Assembly (NCBI GenBank): GCA_050697155.1
Contig: JBOGZD010000062.1
Span: forward strand, 1-17,497
From: JBOGZD01 sp050697155
Lineage (GTDB): Bacteria; Actinomycetota; Thermoleophilia; Solirubrobacterales; 70-9
Length of the DNA stretch: 17,497 nt
Direction: 5' to 3'
Every line of letters begins with the position of its first letter. Within the stretch, counting starts at the first letter, position 1. Below, in pieces: positions 6,099-13,117 of this stretch. Made by a program: the position numbers and the translations under genes. The notes under the pieces are model-generated. The model saw nothing but the letters and a program-made list of their open reading frames with translations, was not told the origin of the DNA and did not search any database.

Positions 6099-7895
6099 AT
6101 GTTCGCCAAGGTCCTGGTCGCGAACCGGGGTGAGATCGCGATCCGGGTGATGCGGACACTGAAGGAGATGGACATCGTCGCGGTGGGCGTCTACTCCGAG
6201 GCCGATCGCGAGGCACCGCACGTGCGCGAGGCCGACGAGGCGTTCCTGCTCGGCCCACCGGTCCCGGCCGAGAGCTATCTCGCGGTCGACCGGATCCTGG
6301 CCGTCGCAGAACGGGCCGGAGCCGAGGCGATCCACCCCGGGTACGGCTTCCTCGCCGAGAACGCCGCCTTCGCCGAGGCCTGCGAGAAGGCCGGCGTGGC
6401 CTTCATCGGACCCCCGGCGACCGCGATCGAGGCGATGGGCTCGAAGACCCGAGCCCGCGAGCTGATGGCCGACGCCGGGGTGCCGATAGTGCCCGGGACC
6501 ACCGAGCCGACCGAGACGCTCGCGGCAGCCAAGCGCGAGGCGAAGAAGATCGGCTATCCGGTCGCCTGCAAGGCGACCGGCGGCGGGGGCGGCAAGGGAT
6601 TTCGGGTGGCGGCCTCCGAGGACGAGCTCGCCGACGCGTTCGAGGGCGCCGCCCGCGAGGGCGAGAAGTTCTTCTCCGACGCGACCGTCTACATCGAGCG
6701 CTACCTGGACGATCCCCGCCACGTCGAGGTCCAGGTGCTCGCCGACTCCCACGGCAACGTGATCCATCTCGGCGAGCGCGACTGCTCGATCCAGCGCCGC
6801 CACCAGAAGCTGATCGAGGAGGCCCCCGCGCCCCACGTCGATCCCGAGATGCGCGAGCGGATCGGCAAGATCGCGACCGATGCCGCGGCGGCGGTCGGCT
6901 ACCGGTCGGCCGGCACGGTCGAGGGCCTGCAGGTCGGCGAGGACTACTTCTTCCTCGAGATGAACACCCGCGTCCAGGTCGAGCACTGCGTCACCGAGAT
7001 GGTCACCGGGGTCGACATCGTCCGCGAGCAGGTGCTGATCGCCGCGGGCGAGCCGCTGTCGCTGAGCCAGGAGGACGTCGACCTGCGCGGCCACGCGATC
7101 GAGTGCCGGATCAACGCCGAGGCGGCGCACAAGGGCTTCGCGCCCGCGCCGGGCTCGATCGAGACCTACCGTGAGCCGGCGGGCCCCGGAGTACGAGTCG
7201 ATTCGGGCGTTGAGCCCGGATCGGAGGTGACCCCGCTCTACGACCCGATGGTCGCCAAGCTGATCGCCTGGGACACCGACCGCGAGCGCGCCACCGCGCG
7301 CATGCTGCGGGCGCTGGGCGAGTACGAGATCGCCCCACTGCAGACCCTGATCCCCTTCCACCGGGCGCTGCTCGCCACCGAGCAGTGGCGCAACGGCGAG
7401 ACCTGCCGCGACCTCACCGAGGACCGCAAGTGGTTGAAACAAACAATGCCTGACGCGTCCTCCGCTTCGCGTCCGGGCGCGTCAGGCTCCGACGAGGGAC
7501 GGGCGCCCGGACAGGCCGAGGAGGCCCAGGAGCGCACGTATTCGGTCGAGGTCGATGGCCGGCTGCACAGCGTCAAGGTGATCGGCGCCCCCCAGCCCGG
7601 TGGCGGCGGCGGAAAGGGGGCGGTCGCGGCCAGGCGCCCGCCCCGGCGGGAGCGCACCGGCGCGGCCGCGGGCGGCGGGGCGACCGAGACGCTGGTCTCA
7701 CCGATCCAGGGGACCGTCCTCAAGGTCGCGACCGAGAAGGGGGGCGAGGTCGCCGAAGGCGCGCTGGTCTGCGTGATCGAGGCGATGAAGATGGAGAACG
7801 AGATCACCGCCCACCGGGCCGGCAAGGTGACCGAGCTCAACGTCTCCGAGGGCGGCTCGGTGAGCACCGGCGACGTGATCGCAAAGATCGAATGA
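6099..7895 (+). CDS. Biotin-dependent acyl-CoA carboxylase alpha subunit (biotin carboxylase + biotin carrier)
   Basis: A 598-residue fusion of biotin carboxylase and biotin carboxyl carrier protein, as in acetyl/propionyl-CoA carboxylase alpha subunits of Actinobacteria. It carboxylates its own biotin with ATP and bicarbonate; a separate beta subunit (not in this window) passes CO2 to the acyl-CoA. Visible features: N-terminal KVLVANRGEIAIRV, the ATP-grasp glycine loop GGGGGKG (161-167), HVEVQVLADSHGNVIHLGERDCS, the active-site EMNTRVQVEH segment, IECRINAE, and the biotin motif EAMKMENE with K564. The active-site stretch reads QVEHCVTE where most relatives have QVEHPVTE. The linker (about 445-465) is AT-richer at its start and contains a 10-bp inverted repeat. 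The start at 6099 gives the standard N-terminus. The stop overlaps the next gene (ATGA). Confidence 0.96.
   Translation: MFAKVLVANRGEIAIRVMRTLKEMDIVAVGVYSEADREAPHVREADEAFLLGPPVPAESYLAVDRILAVAERAGAEAIHPGYGFLAENAAFAEACEKAGVAFIGPPATAIEAMGSKTRARELMADAGVPIVPGTTEPTETLAAAKREAKKIGYPVACKATGGGGGKGFRVAASEDELADAFEGAAREGEKFFSDATVYIERYLDDPRHVEVQVLADSHGNVIHLGERDCSIQRRHQKLIEEAPAPHVDPEMRERIGKIATDAAAAVGYRSAGTVEGLQVGEDYFFLEMNTRVQVEHCVTEMVTGVDIVREQVLIAAGEPLSLSQEDVDLRGHAIECRINAEAAHKGFAPAPGSIETYREPAGPGVRVDSGVEPGSEVTPLYDPMVAKLIAWDTDRERATARMLRALGEYEIAPLQTLIPFHRALLATEQWRNGETCRDLTEDRKWLKQTMPDASSASRPGASGSDEGRAPGQAEEAQERTYSVEVDGRLHSVKVIGAPQPGGGGGKGAVAARRPPRRERTGAAAGGGATETLVSPIQGTVLKVATEKGGEVAEGALVCVIEAMKMENEITAHRAGKVTELNVSEGGSVSTGDVIAKIE
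7448..7487 (+). repeat. 10-bp perfect inverted repeat inside the carboxylase linker
   Basis: GCCTGACGCG (7448-7457) pairs perfectly with CGCGTCAGGC (7478-7487), and the stem can extend by one G-T wobble and two G-C pairs, with an inner CGC-TTC-GCG mini-hairpin. It encodes a Ser/Ala-rich stretch (residues 450-463) between the carboxylase and biotin-carrier domains, just after an AT-rich run of codons (ttg aaa caa aca atg). It may be a palindromic element inserted in a tolerant linker. Confidence 0.6.
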
Positions 7896-8812
7896 CGCCA
7901 GTGCCGCCAGCGGACCTTCCCTGGCGAGGGCCGGGACCGGGGCGACCCGAGCTTCCGCTGCCGCCCGGGAGGCTGCCGCTTCGTCGCGGCGGGGCATGGC
8001 GCAAGCGCTGGCGCTACGTCGGCCTGTTCGCCGACGAGCTCCTGGCCTGCGCAGCGCGGGTCCAGGTCGGCCCCGTGGGGCAGACGTTCTGGGCGCTCTG
8101 GGACCGCGACGGCAAGCGGATCTGGGAACAGACGAAGCTCCGTCTGCCCGGCGCCCGCGGCGAAGTCTGGGCCGAGGGCCCCGACGAGCCGGGGCTGCGG
8201 GACTATGCCTCGGACGACGGGTCGGTCCAGCGGATCGAGGCCAAGCACCCCGAGGCCGGCGACGTGCGCGCCTTCCTGCGCTTCCCGGGCGGCGGGCGCT
8301 GGGTGGAATCGGTCTGTCCCGCCGGCGACCCGGCGTACGTCTGGACGCGAAAGCGGGTCGGCACCGCGGTCGAGGCCGACATCCGGGTCGGCGAGCGCCG
8401 CTGGCGGACGGACGCCCGCGGGGTGGAGGACGAGTCGGCCGGTTTCCACCCGCGCCACACCGTCTGGAATTGGTCGGCCGGGGTCGGGACCACCGCCGAC
8501 GGTCGCGCGGTGGGCTGGAACCTGGTCGCGGGGGTGAACGACCCTCCGCGGCGCTCCGAGCGCGCGATCTGGGTCGAGGGCGAGCCGAGCGAGCCCGGCC
8601 CGGTCGAGTTCGAGGGCCTCGAGGCGATCCGCTTCGACGACGGCGCCGAGCTGCGGTTCGCCGCCGAGTGCGAGCGCCGCCGCGAGGAGCGCCGCCCGCT
8701 CGTCCGCTACAGCTACCGCCAGCCGTTCGGGACCTTCACCGGCACCCTCCCCGGCGGGCTCGCCCTCGCCGAGGGCGTAGGGGTGATGGAGCACCACGAC
8801 GCCCACTGGTAG
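7892..8812 (+). CDS. DUF2804 family protein
   Basis: A 306-residue soluble protein that I recognise as DUF2804 from its sequence style: an N-terminal proline-rich start, then LPLRRGGAWRKRWRYVGLF, LLACAARVQVGPVGQTFWALWDR (described by its ends, about 50-72), HTVWNWSAGVG near 190 and a tryptophan/arginine-rich beta pattern throughout. It is usually a lipocalin-like or hydroxyneurosporene-synthase-like beta fold; no enzyme activity is established that I can name. No signal peptide or membrane span is visible. Its ATG overlaps the carboxylase stop by 4 bp (ATGA), so the two are almost certainly co-expressed, and a link to acyl-CoA or lipid metabolism is a reasonable inference from position only. 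Confidence 0.87.
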   Translation: MTPVPPADLPWRGPGPGRPELPLPPGRLPLRRGGAWRKRWRYVGLFADELLACAARVQVGPVGQTFWALWDRDGKRIWEQTKLRLPGARGEVWAEGPDEPGLRDYASDDGSVQRIEAKHPEAGDVRAFLRFPGGGRWVESVCPAGDPAYVWTRKRVGTAVEADIRVGERRWRTDARGVEDESAGFHPRHTVWNWSAGVGTTADGRAVGWNLVAGVNDPPRRSERAIWVEGEPSEPGPVEFEGLEAIRFDDGAELRFAAECERRREERRPLVRYSYRQPFGTFTGTLPGGLALAEGVGVMEHHDAHW

Positions 8813-8841
8813 GACCGCCGGGACCAGGTCAACCGCGGGCT

Positions 8842-8880
8842 GTCCTGGAAAGGGGGGGTTATGCGCCCATCAGGCAGGAC
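8842..8880. terminator. Weak hairpin between convergent genes
   Basis: GTCCTG (8842-8847) pairs with CAGGAC (8875-8880), and within the loop a G-run (8852-8858) can pair with CGCCC. It lies in the 80-bp gap between two convergent 3' ends, where a terminator is expected, but there is no U-tract. Nothing else is visible in this gap. Confidence 0.3.
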
Positions 8881-8892
8881 GGTCGGCTTCGC

Positions 8893-9585
8893 TCATGGGA
8901 ACACCGACTCGACCTGCCAGCGCCATGGCGGCTCCTCGTTGGGCGGGAACTCGTAGTGGTTGCGGCCGGCGAGGGTCTCGAGCGGCACCAGCGCCGGGAC
9001 CGCGGTCTCGAGCAGCTGGGTGGCGGCGTGCGCGGCGACCTCGGCGGACGACACCGGGCGGCGAACCTCCTCCCAGCCGAGGGTGGGGCGGTAGAGCCAG
9101 TAGCCGATCACCGCCGAGCCTTCGGCGGCCCGGCGGTCGGCGACCGAGACGAAGGCCGTCACCCGGCGGTTGGAAGCGGTGAGGCCCGGGCGCGACCCGG
9201 GCGCCGCGCAGCTGATGATGCGACAGCGGCGGAAGTCGACCGGCAGGAGCAGGGCGCCACCTGGCCCCGGGCGTGCCTCGGGCCTCGGCGCCAGCGCCCG
9301 CACCGCCCCGGCGAGCGAGCGACCGTAGGCCTCGGTGAGCGGGTCACGCCAGCAGGGCCCCGGGCCGACCGCGGCGCAGCGGAGCTTGCGGGCGAGCGCG
9401 AAGCCGAGGTCGCGCCCGCCCTCAGGCGGTCCGGCGGCGAGCGCGGCGACCCCGGCGACGACGAGCAGGCCGATCAGCAGCGCCAGCCCGGCGTGCTCGA
9501 CCGTCGCGGCGCCGCGCTGATACCTCTCCTTCGGTAGCCGAGCGGAATGCGCCGAGCGGGCGCCCTGCCTAGGGGCGGTTGCCAC
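8893..9585 (-). CDS. Pilin/TadE-like secreted protein with prepilin-type leader
   Basis: A 230-residue protein with a basic 25-residue leader ending in RYQRG, then AATVEHAGLALLIGLLVVAGVAALAAG, a hydrophobic helix of about 24 residues (described by its ends, 26-52). Cleavage between G25 and A26 would place glutamate E30 at position +5, the hallmark of prepilin-peptidase substrates such as Flp pilins and TadE/TadG-like proteins. The remaining ~180 residues are unusually large for a Flp pilin and carry four cysteines (KLRC, GPC, FRRC, IISC) that could form disulfides. No tad or pilus assembly genes are in the window. The GTG at 9585 is chosen because a -10-like box lies 6 nt upstream. The function of the C-terminal domain is unknown. 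Confidence 0.75.
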   Translation of the reverse strand: MATAPRQGARSAHSARLPKERYQRGAATVEHAGLALLIGLLVVAGVAALAAGPPEGGRDLGFALARKLRCAAVGPGPCWRDPLTEAYGRSLAGAVRALAPRPEARPGPGGALLLPVDFRRCRIISCAAPGSRPGLTASNRRVTAFVSVADRRAAEGSAVIGYWLYRPTLGWEEVRRPVSSAEVAAHAATQLLETAVPALVPLETLAGRNHYEFPPNEEPPWRWQVESVFP

Positions 9586-9591
9586 GACACG

Positions 9592-9597
9592 ACGCTA
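9592..9597 (-). promoter_or_regulatory. Candidate -10 box of a leaderless promoter for the pilin-like gene
   Basis: TAGCGT on the minus strand (9597-9592), then 6 nt, then the GTG at 9585. There is no ribosome-binding site in between. Confidence 0.5.
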
Positions 9598-9637
9598 GGC
9601 GTCGCCGTCGCCCGGATCTCGCGCAGGGTGTGCCGGC

Positions 9638-9910
9638 TCAGGAAAGACCCTCGCGCGCTTCGCGCACGAGGGTGACCGCCTCGGGGAAGACGATCCGGAT
9701 CGCGTCGCGGACCTGGACCGCCTGCTCGTCGCTGCCGCCCTGAAGGTCGAGTCGGTTGATCGCCGCGACCGTCATGTCGACCGCGAGCTTGATCGCGTTG
9801 TCCGCCCAGGCAACCCGCTGGGCGCCTTGCATCTGCTCGGCGAGCTCGCCGAGCCGCTCGCGCAGCTCGTCGGGGTCGCCGAAGAGGTTGAACGCCTCGC
9901 CACCTTCCAT
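9638..9910 (-). CDS. Conserved-looking hypothetical protein, 90 aa
   Basis: A small acidic protein, predicted mostly helical: FGDPDELRERLGELAEQ looks like an amphipathic helix or short coiled coil, followed by AIKLAVDMTVAAINRLDL and a third helix near VRDAIRIVFPEAVTLVREAR. I do not recognise a family. The open frame extends far upstream of 9910, but the upstream part is antisense to the short-chain dehydrogenase gene and reads as shadow coding. The ATG at 9910 is supported by a TATCAT box ending 7 nt before it. No membrane span or cysteine cluster is present. A hairpin overlaps its last codons. Confidence 0.7.
   Translation of the reverse strand: MEGGEAFNLFGDPDELRERLGELAEQMQGAQRVAWADNAIKLAVDMTVAAINRLDLQGGSDEQAVQVRDAIRIVFPEAVTLVREAREGLS
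9640..9673 (-). terminator. Hairpin overlapping the 3' end of the 90-residue protein gene
   Basis: On the minus strand ACCCTCG (9673-9667) pairs with CGAGGGT (9653-9647), with a further GCGC stem inside after one mismatch. The hairpin is followed by CTTTCC leading into the TGA stop. It looks like a terminator built into the last codons (Val-Arg-Glu-Ala-Arg-Glu-Gly), upstream of the next gene's own promoter. The U-tract is short. Confidence 0.4.
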
Positions 9911-9917
9911 GCATCCG

Positions 9918-9923
9918 ATGATA
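9918..9923 (-). promoter_or_regulatory. Candidate -10 box of a leaderless promoter for the 90-residue protein
   Basis: TATCAT on the minus strand (9923-9918), followed by 7 nt and the ATG at 9910. It shares a 75-bp divergent intergenic region with the dehydrogenase promoter. Confidence 0.55.
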
Positions 9924-9973
9924 GAGAGGGCGAATCGCCGTCCGGCCGGCGCGTTCCCGAGGCGCAGAGCGGT

Positions 9974-9979
9974 TAGCCT
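9974..9979 (+). promoter_or_regulatory. Candidate -10 box of a leaderless promoter for the dehydrogenase
   Basis: TAGCCT, then 6 nt, then the GTG at 9986. No Shine-Dalgarno sequence is visible. Confidence 0.5.
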
Positions 9980-9985
9980 CAACCC

Positions 9986-10792
9986 GTGGCGCTGCCCGAC
10001 CCAGCCGCCGACTCGACCGCGCTGGTCACGGGCGCGTCGTCGGGCATCGGCGAGGCGATCGCACGAGAGCTCGCCGAGCGGGGACACGGGCTCACCCTCG
10101 TCGCCCGCCGGGAGCAGCGACTGCGCGAGCTCGGCGCTGAGCTGTCTGGGGCCGGCGGCGTGCGGACCGAGGTGATCTCGGCCGACCTCGGCGAGGCCGC
10201 CGAGCGCGACCGCGTCGCCAGCCGGGTCGAGGAGCTCGGCCTGACCGTCGACATACTCGTCAACAACGCCGGCTTCGGCAGCGCGGACGACGTCGCCCGC
10301 GCCGACCGGGAGCGGCTGGTCGAGATGGTGCGGGTCAACTGCGAGGCGCTGCTCGACCTCCAGGTTCGCTACCTGCGCGAGATGGTCGACCGCGGGCGCG
10401 GCGCGGTGATCAACATCGCCTCCACCGCCGCCTTCCAGCCGATCCCCGGGACCGCCACCTACGCGGCGACGAAGGCGTTCGTGCTCAGCCTCAGCGAGGC
10501 GACCCACGCCGAGGTGAGCAGGGACGGGGTCACGGTGACCGCGGTCTGCCCGGGCCCGGTGAAGACCGAGTTCGTCGGCGCCGCCGGGCTCGCGGCCGCC
10601 GAGGACAACCTGCCCGGGATGTTCTGGACCGACGTCGCCGACGTCGCCCGCGAGGCGGTCGACGGGGCGGCGAAGAACCGCCGCGTGGTGGTCCCGGGGC
10701 TGATGAACCGCGCCGGCGCGATCACCGGCCAGCACGCCCCCCGCGCGCTCGCCCTGCCGTTCATCAAGCGGGTCTGGCAACGCTCGACCTAA
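9986..10792 (+). CDS. Short-chain dehydrogenase/reductase (classical SDR)
   Basis: A 268-residue NAD(P)H-dependent oxidoreductase with all classical SDR hallmarks: cofactor motif TGASSGIG (15-22), an arginine after strand 2 (VARREQR) suggesting NADPH preference, NNAG near residue 93, and the catalytic residues S146, Y159 and K163 (YAATK). PGPVKTEF follows at the usual distance. It resembles the DltE/YqjQ-like subgroup of SDRs with a C-terminal extension ending in FIKRVWQ, which may contact the membrane. The substrate is not known. The GTG start gives a short N-terminus before the cofactor motif. Its TAA stop overlaps the TAG stop of the convergent gene. Confidence 0.93.
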   Translation: MALPDPAADSTALVTGASSGIGEAIARELAERGHGLTLVARREQRLRELGAELSGAGGVRTEVISADLGEAAERDRVASRVEELGLTVDILVNNAGFGSADDVARADRERLVEMVRVNCEALLDLQVRYLREMVDRGRGAVINIASTAAFQPIPGTATYAATKAFVLSLSEATHAEVSRDGVTVTAVCPGPVKTEFVGAAGLAAAEDNLPGMFWTDVADVAREAVDGAAKNRRVVVPGLMNRAGAITGQHAPRALALPFIKRVWQRST

Positions 10793-11460
10793 TCAGGTTT
10801 CGAGGTGGCCGGCGCCGCAGCGGCGTATGCGCTTGCCGTCAGCTGACCGCCTCGTTTGACCACCACCGCGACCAGCTCCATGGGGAAGGAGACCAGGGCG
10901 ACGAACGGGGCGGCGAGCACGGTGACGATCAGATCGGCCGCGAAGGCGAGCCTGCCGCGGCCGGTCGATGGACGCAGGTTGCCGGCGCGCGCCTCGCGGG
11001 CGAAGTTGGGATGGAAGGTGAGCCCGTTGAGCAGCGTCTGCCACATCCACCCCTGTGCGCGCCCCATCGGCGGGAAGCCGACCCGACCCAGGCTGTGGCC
11101 GTTCCGCTCCGCCAGCAGCTCCAGGCTGGCCGGGGTGTGCACCAGCCGACCGGCGACCGAGTCGAGGCCCGCCCAGCCCTCGCCCCCGAGCGACGCCTGC
11201 AGGCTGGCGCGATTCGGGACCGAGATCGAGCGGCCGCGGTCGTCGCCGGGACGGCAGATCGCCTCCCACTCGGCGACGAGGTCCGGGTCGTGTCCCCGCT
11301 CGAGGCCGACCCCGCAGCTCTCGCAGCGCTCGAGGACCCGCTCCCCACCCCGGCTCGCAGCCGCGGGTGGCGCCTGCCGCACCGCGCCGGTCGCCTGCGG
11401 CAGCGCGATCCAGCCATAGAGGGGCCGCCCGCAGAGCGGACACGGACGCGACTCGCTCAC
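10789..11460 (-). CDS. Zinc-ribbon protein resembling a methyltransferase C-terminus
   Basis: A 223-residue protein. The start has CPLCG (C7, C10) and later CESCG (about 43-47), a four-cysteine zinc ribbon. The middle part (SVPNRASLQASLGGEGW, RLVHTPASLELLAERNGHSLGRVGF) resembles the last third of zinc-ribbon SAM methyltransferases, where N-x-x-S and H-x-P-x-S-L segments recur, but I find no glycine-rich SAM-binding motif, so it is probably not an active methyltransferase. A hydrophobic stretch (ADLIVTVLAAPFVALVSFPMELVAVVV, described by its ends at about 176-202) suggests membrane association near the C-terminus. The GTG at 11460 is 13 bp after the previous gene's stop and just before the zinc ribbon; the frame extends further upstream only as arginine-rich shadow. 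The two genes likely form an operon. Confidence 0.72.
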   Translation of the reverse strand: MSESRPCPLCGRPLYGWIALPQATGAVRQAPPAAASRGGERVLERCESCGVGLERGHDPDLVAEWEAICRPGDDRGRSISVPNRASLQASLGGEGWAGLDSVAGRLVHTPASLELLAERNGHSLGRVGFPPMGRAQGWMWQTLLNGLTFHPNFAREARAGNLRPSTGRGRLAFAADLIVTVLAAPFVALVSFPMELVAVVVKRGGQLTASAYAAAAPATSKPD

Positions 11461-11473
11461 CGCCGTGGCCGCC

Positions 11474-12598
11474 TCACCGCGGCGGCAGCGGATCGACCTC
11501 GTAGGTGACGCCGAAGCTCGACAGCGAGTCGAGGAAATCCCCGGCGTCGAACGCCTGCGACGGCGCCAGCGCGCCGGAGCCCTCATAGCCGGGGGCGGCG
11601 CAGCGCAGGGCTCCCTCGACCGTAGTCCGCGCGGTCAGCCCGTAGACGTCGGGGCCGCTGATCAGCGCCGAGCGCCGCTGCTCGCCACGCACCGCCTCGC
11701 AGGCGATCGTCCACCGCGCCTTGCGCCGCGCCTCGGTCCCGGGGCCCTCGGGCAGGCGTCGCGCCACCACCTCCACCAGGCGCCGGGCGGGGGTCCGGAG
11801 CGCGAGCCCGAGCGGGACCGCGGCCAGCGGCACGGCGGCCGAGGCCCAGCGGTGGGGCGCCACGGTGGCCGCGGTCAGCATCGTGCGCACCGAGCGCGTC
11901 CGCACGTGACGGGGAACCATGATCTGCTCGCCCGCGGGATAGCGGATCATCCGCTGGCGCCCGACCGGCTCGGGGAACTCCCAGGTCCCCCGCGAGAGGC
12001 CTCGGGATGCCGGCTCGAGCCGGCCCTCGCGCCACTCGACCCCGCCGCTGCTCATCATCCCGATCCCCGTCACCGCCGTGCCCCGGGAGGGGCCGAAGCG
12101 AACCGCGTAGGCGAGCGCCACTTCGTCGAGGGGGCCCATCCCCTCCGCGGCGAGCGCGGCGATCATGTCGCCGGGGACGTAGTCGAAGCCCATCGCCGGG
12201 ACGAGCGCGGTGCCGGCGCGCTCGCCGTCCGGGCCGTGGCGCTCGAAGACCTCGCGGATGAACGGCTGCTCACCGGTGGTGTCGAGATAGTGGGTGGCGG
12301 TCTCGACCGCCACGCGGACCACGGGCTCGCCGTGGAGGCGAAACGGCCCGGCGCAGGCGATCACCGCCGCGCAGTCGGCGAGCAGGTCCCGCAGAGCGCC
12401 CGGGTCGTCGAGCGCTGCGGCGCGGGTGGGGGCGCCGCCGATGTCCTCGGCGACGATCTCGAGCTTCGCCGCGCTCCGTCCGGCGAGCACGAGGTCCGCC
12501 CCGCGCCGGCGCAGCTCGGCGGCCACCAGCCGACCGGTGTAGCCGGTCGCGCCGTAGACGGCGATCGGCCCGGTCTGCTCGTGCGAGTCGCCCGCCAA
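11474..12598 (-). CDS. Saccharopine dehydrogenase-like NAD(P)-binding oxidoreductase
   Basis: A 374-residue protein with an N-terminal Rossmann motif VYGATGYTGRLVA (14-26), the pattern of the saccharopine-dehydrogenase-like / trans-acting enoyl-reductase family. AGRSAAKLE follows strand 2, and CAGPFRLHGEPVV and HYLDTTGEQPF are typical of that family. It is probably an NAD(P)H-dependent reductase acting in lipid or secondary metabolism, since true saccharopine dehydrogenases differ. A mildly hydrophobic region (ASAAVPLAAVPLGLAL) lies about two-thirds along, as in membrane-associated members. The start is TTG at 12598, since no ATG or GTG lies closer to the Rossmann motif and a TAGAGT box ends 9 nt upstream. 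Confidence 0.88.
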   Translation of the reverse strand: MAGDSHEQTGPIAVYGATGYTGRLVAAELRRRGADLVLAGRSAAKLEIVAEDIGGAPTRAAALDDPGALRDLLADCAAVIACAGPFRLHGEPVVRVAVETATHYLDTTGEQPFIREVFERHGPDGERAGTALVPAMGFDYVPGDMIAALAAEGMGPLDEVALAYAVRFGPSRGTAVTGIGMMSSGGVEWREGRLEPASRGLSRGTWEFPEPVGRQRMIRYPAGEQIMVPRHVRTRSVRTMLTAATVAPHRWASAAVPLAAVPLGLALRTPARRLVEVVARRLPEGPGTEARRKARWTIACEAVRGEQRRSALISGPDVYGLTARTTVEGALRCAAPGYEGSGALAPSQAFDAGDFLDSLSSFGVTYEVDPLPPR

Positions 12599-12607
12599 GG
12601 GCGTCGG

Positions 12608-12613
12608 ACTCTA
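12608..12613 (-). promoter_or_regulatory. Candidate -10 box for the saccharopine-dehydrogenase-like gene
   Basis: TAGAGT on the minus strand (12613-12608), then 9 nt, then the TTG at 12598. It lies in a 65-bp divergent intergenic region. Confidence 0.45.
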
Positions 12614-12651
12614 GACCCTCGGGAGCTTCCGCCGGCGGCGCTGCCGGCAGC

Positions 12652-12657
12652 TATCTT
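12652..12657 (+). promoter_or_regulatory. Candidate -10 box of a leaderless promoter for the CBS protein
   Basis: TATCTT, then 6 nt, then the GTG at 12664. It is among the best -10 matches in the window, and no Shine-Dalgarno sequence follows. Confidence 0.6.
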
Positions 12658-12663
12658 GCGCCC

Positions 12664-13110
12664 GTGCGGCTTCGAGAGGTGATGACTCCGGGCGTGATCA
12701 CCGCGCCCGCCGACGCCGACGTGTTGCGGGTGGCACAGCTCATGCGCGACCATTCCGTCGGCTCGGTGGTGATCTGCGACTCCGCCGGCCGCCCCGCGGC
12801 GATGGTCACCGATCGCGACCTCACGGTCCGGGCGCTCGCCGAGGAGCGCTCACCCGGCGAGGAGATAGCCGATCATGCCAGCCGGCCGCTGGTCACCGGC
12901 GAGCCCGAGATGGAGCTGGAGGAGGCCGCCGCGCTGATGGTTCGCCACCGGGTCCGGAGGCTGCCGGTGCTCGAGGAGGGCGGCCTGGTCGGCATCGTCA
13001 CCCTCGACGACATCGCCGTTCGCACCGGCGACCTCGAGGTCGCCCAGCGCATGACCCAAGAGGTGATCGAGGGGGCGCTCCCCGGCTTCTTCTTCCACGA
13101 GCGCGACTAG
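12664..13110 (+). CDS. CBS-domain pair protein
   Basis: A 148-residue protein consisting of two CBS motifs, residues about 1-60 and 68-130 (LREVMTPGVITAPADADV, SVGSVVICDSAGRPAAMVTDRDL; then VRRLPVLEEGGLVGIVTLDDI). Such stand-alone pairs form Bateman modules that bind adenosine nucleotides, often AMP, ATP or S-adenosylmethionine, and act as cytoplasmic energy or ligand sensors; the partner here is not identifiable. The length is normal for stand-alone members. The small gene that follows starts 7 bp after its stop and is probably co-transcribed. Confidence 0.93.
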   Translation: MRLREVMTPGVITAPADADVLRVAQLMRDHSVGSVVICDSAGRPAAMVTDRDLTVRALAEERSPGEEIADHASRPLVTGEPEMELEEAAALMVRHRVRRLPVLEEGGLVGIVTLDDIAVRTGDLEVAQRMTQEVIEGALPGFFFHERD

Positions 13111-13117
13111 ACCGAGG

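Noticed and set aside
6081..7442. 453-codon open frame on the minus strand
   Set aside because: Antisense to the biotin carboxylase domain; low-complexity shadow composition.
8852..8858. Run of seven G between convergent genes
   Set aside because: Too short and isolated to call a structural element by itself; noted only as part of a weak hairpin.
9914..10780. Upstream extension of the 90-residue protein to about 380 residues
   Set aside because: The extension is antisense to the short-chain dehydrogenase and reads as shadow sequence; the ATG at 9910 has a well-placed -10 box.
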